In this document: piece after piece, positions 40,928-40,981 of the stretch
Layout of the letters: every line of letters starts with the position of its first letter
Numbering within the stretch: position 1 is the stretch's first letter
DNA from: CAZAQB01 sp964487155
GTDB taxonomy: Bacteria; Pseudomonadota; Gammaproteobacteria; Nitrococcales; Nitrococcaceae
DNA length: 40,981 nucleotides
Assembly: GCA_964487155.1 (NCBI GenBank)
Contig: CAZAQB010000011.1
Span: 1 to 40,981 of the forward strand
Direction: 5' to 3'
The notes under the pieces: generated by a model
Databases searched by the model: none
Told to the model about the DNA's origin: nothing
What the model saw: the letters and a program-made list of their open reading frames with translations, nothing else
Position numbers and translations under genes: made by a program

Positions 40928-40981
40928 ATGGAAATGGCATTGGAACTTGCCTACGCGCTGGATACGTTCTACTTCCTGGTG
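40928..40981 (+). CDS. amt: Ammonium transporter, N-terminal fragment (3' end outside window)
   Basis: The ATG at 40928 follows GGGAGGG (40914-40920) with 7-base spacing. Only 18 codons are visible, reading MEMALELAYALDTFYFLV. The ALDTFYFLV segment is the start of the first membrane helix of Amt/AmtB-family proteins of Proteobacteria, usually followed by a GALVMWMAAGFAMLE-like stretch. Upstream are a sigma54 promoter and NtrC-type sites, the classic control of ammonium uptake genes. The family call therefore rests on both a short peptide match and the promoter. Confidence 0.75.
   Translation, partial: MEMALELAYALDTFYFLV

Overview
The window is a very GC-rich bacterial chromosome segment with almost all third codon positions G or C. 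Gene content points to a Gammaproteobacterium: a GlyGly-CTERM-like surface tail, MlaC, a sigma54/NtrC-type ammonium-transporter promoter, RND efflux and REP/BIME-like repeats. A Chromatiales/Ectothiorhodospiraceae-type organism is a reasonable guess. That placement is inference. No rRNA, tRNA, CRISPR array or intact insertion sequence was found. Genes on both strands are dense, and long antisense open frames are artefacts of composition.

Bases 1-13548 form a cell-envelope block. Two overlapping minus-strand genes encode a secreted repeat protein with a rhombosortase-type C-terminal tail (cut by the window edge) and a Calx-beta/Ig/autotransporter-barrel protein. Divergent from them, across a region with a perfect 16-bp palindrome and a G9 tract, lies a FecR-TPR-outer-membrane-barrel fusion. 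It is followed by a 120-residue protein whose last 12 residues carry four cysteines (CC-x6-C-x-C-W). That small gene is bracketed by two perfect hairpins. Next come a second, passenger-less autotransporter-barrel protein and a large PKD/Ig-like lipoprotein with three CxxCH haem sites. The FecR-TPR-barrel plus cysteine-tailed protein pair is the best candidate here for an undescribed system.

Bases 13549-15637 are repeat-rich and hold two small genes, several copies of a short hairpin repeat and a 314-bp MITE-like element. From 15638 to 20483 a MarR regulator diverges from a coupled RND adaptor/pump pair. From 20824 to 29887 are largely metabolic genes: fused 5-oxoprolinase, a hemerythrin-like protein, a PaaI-type thioesterase, a Kef-type antiporter and an exported 3-hydroxybutyrate-oligomer hydrolase.

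From 30257 to 38845 come a DUF2845-sirtuin pair, an orphan MlaC-like protein, an ABC ATPase-permease-AttH lipoprotein operon and a RES/Xre-type toxin-antitoxin pair. A 173-bp element with 24-bp perfect inverted repeats separates the last from a class I fumarase. The window ends in the first 18 codons of an ammonium transporter, whose upstream region shows three NtrC-like sites and a -24/-12 promoter.

Repeats are a second theme. At least four families of short hairpin repeats fill nearly every longer intergenic gap, often as inverted pairs, and one copy supplies the stop codon of the AttH gene.
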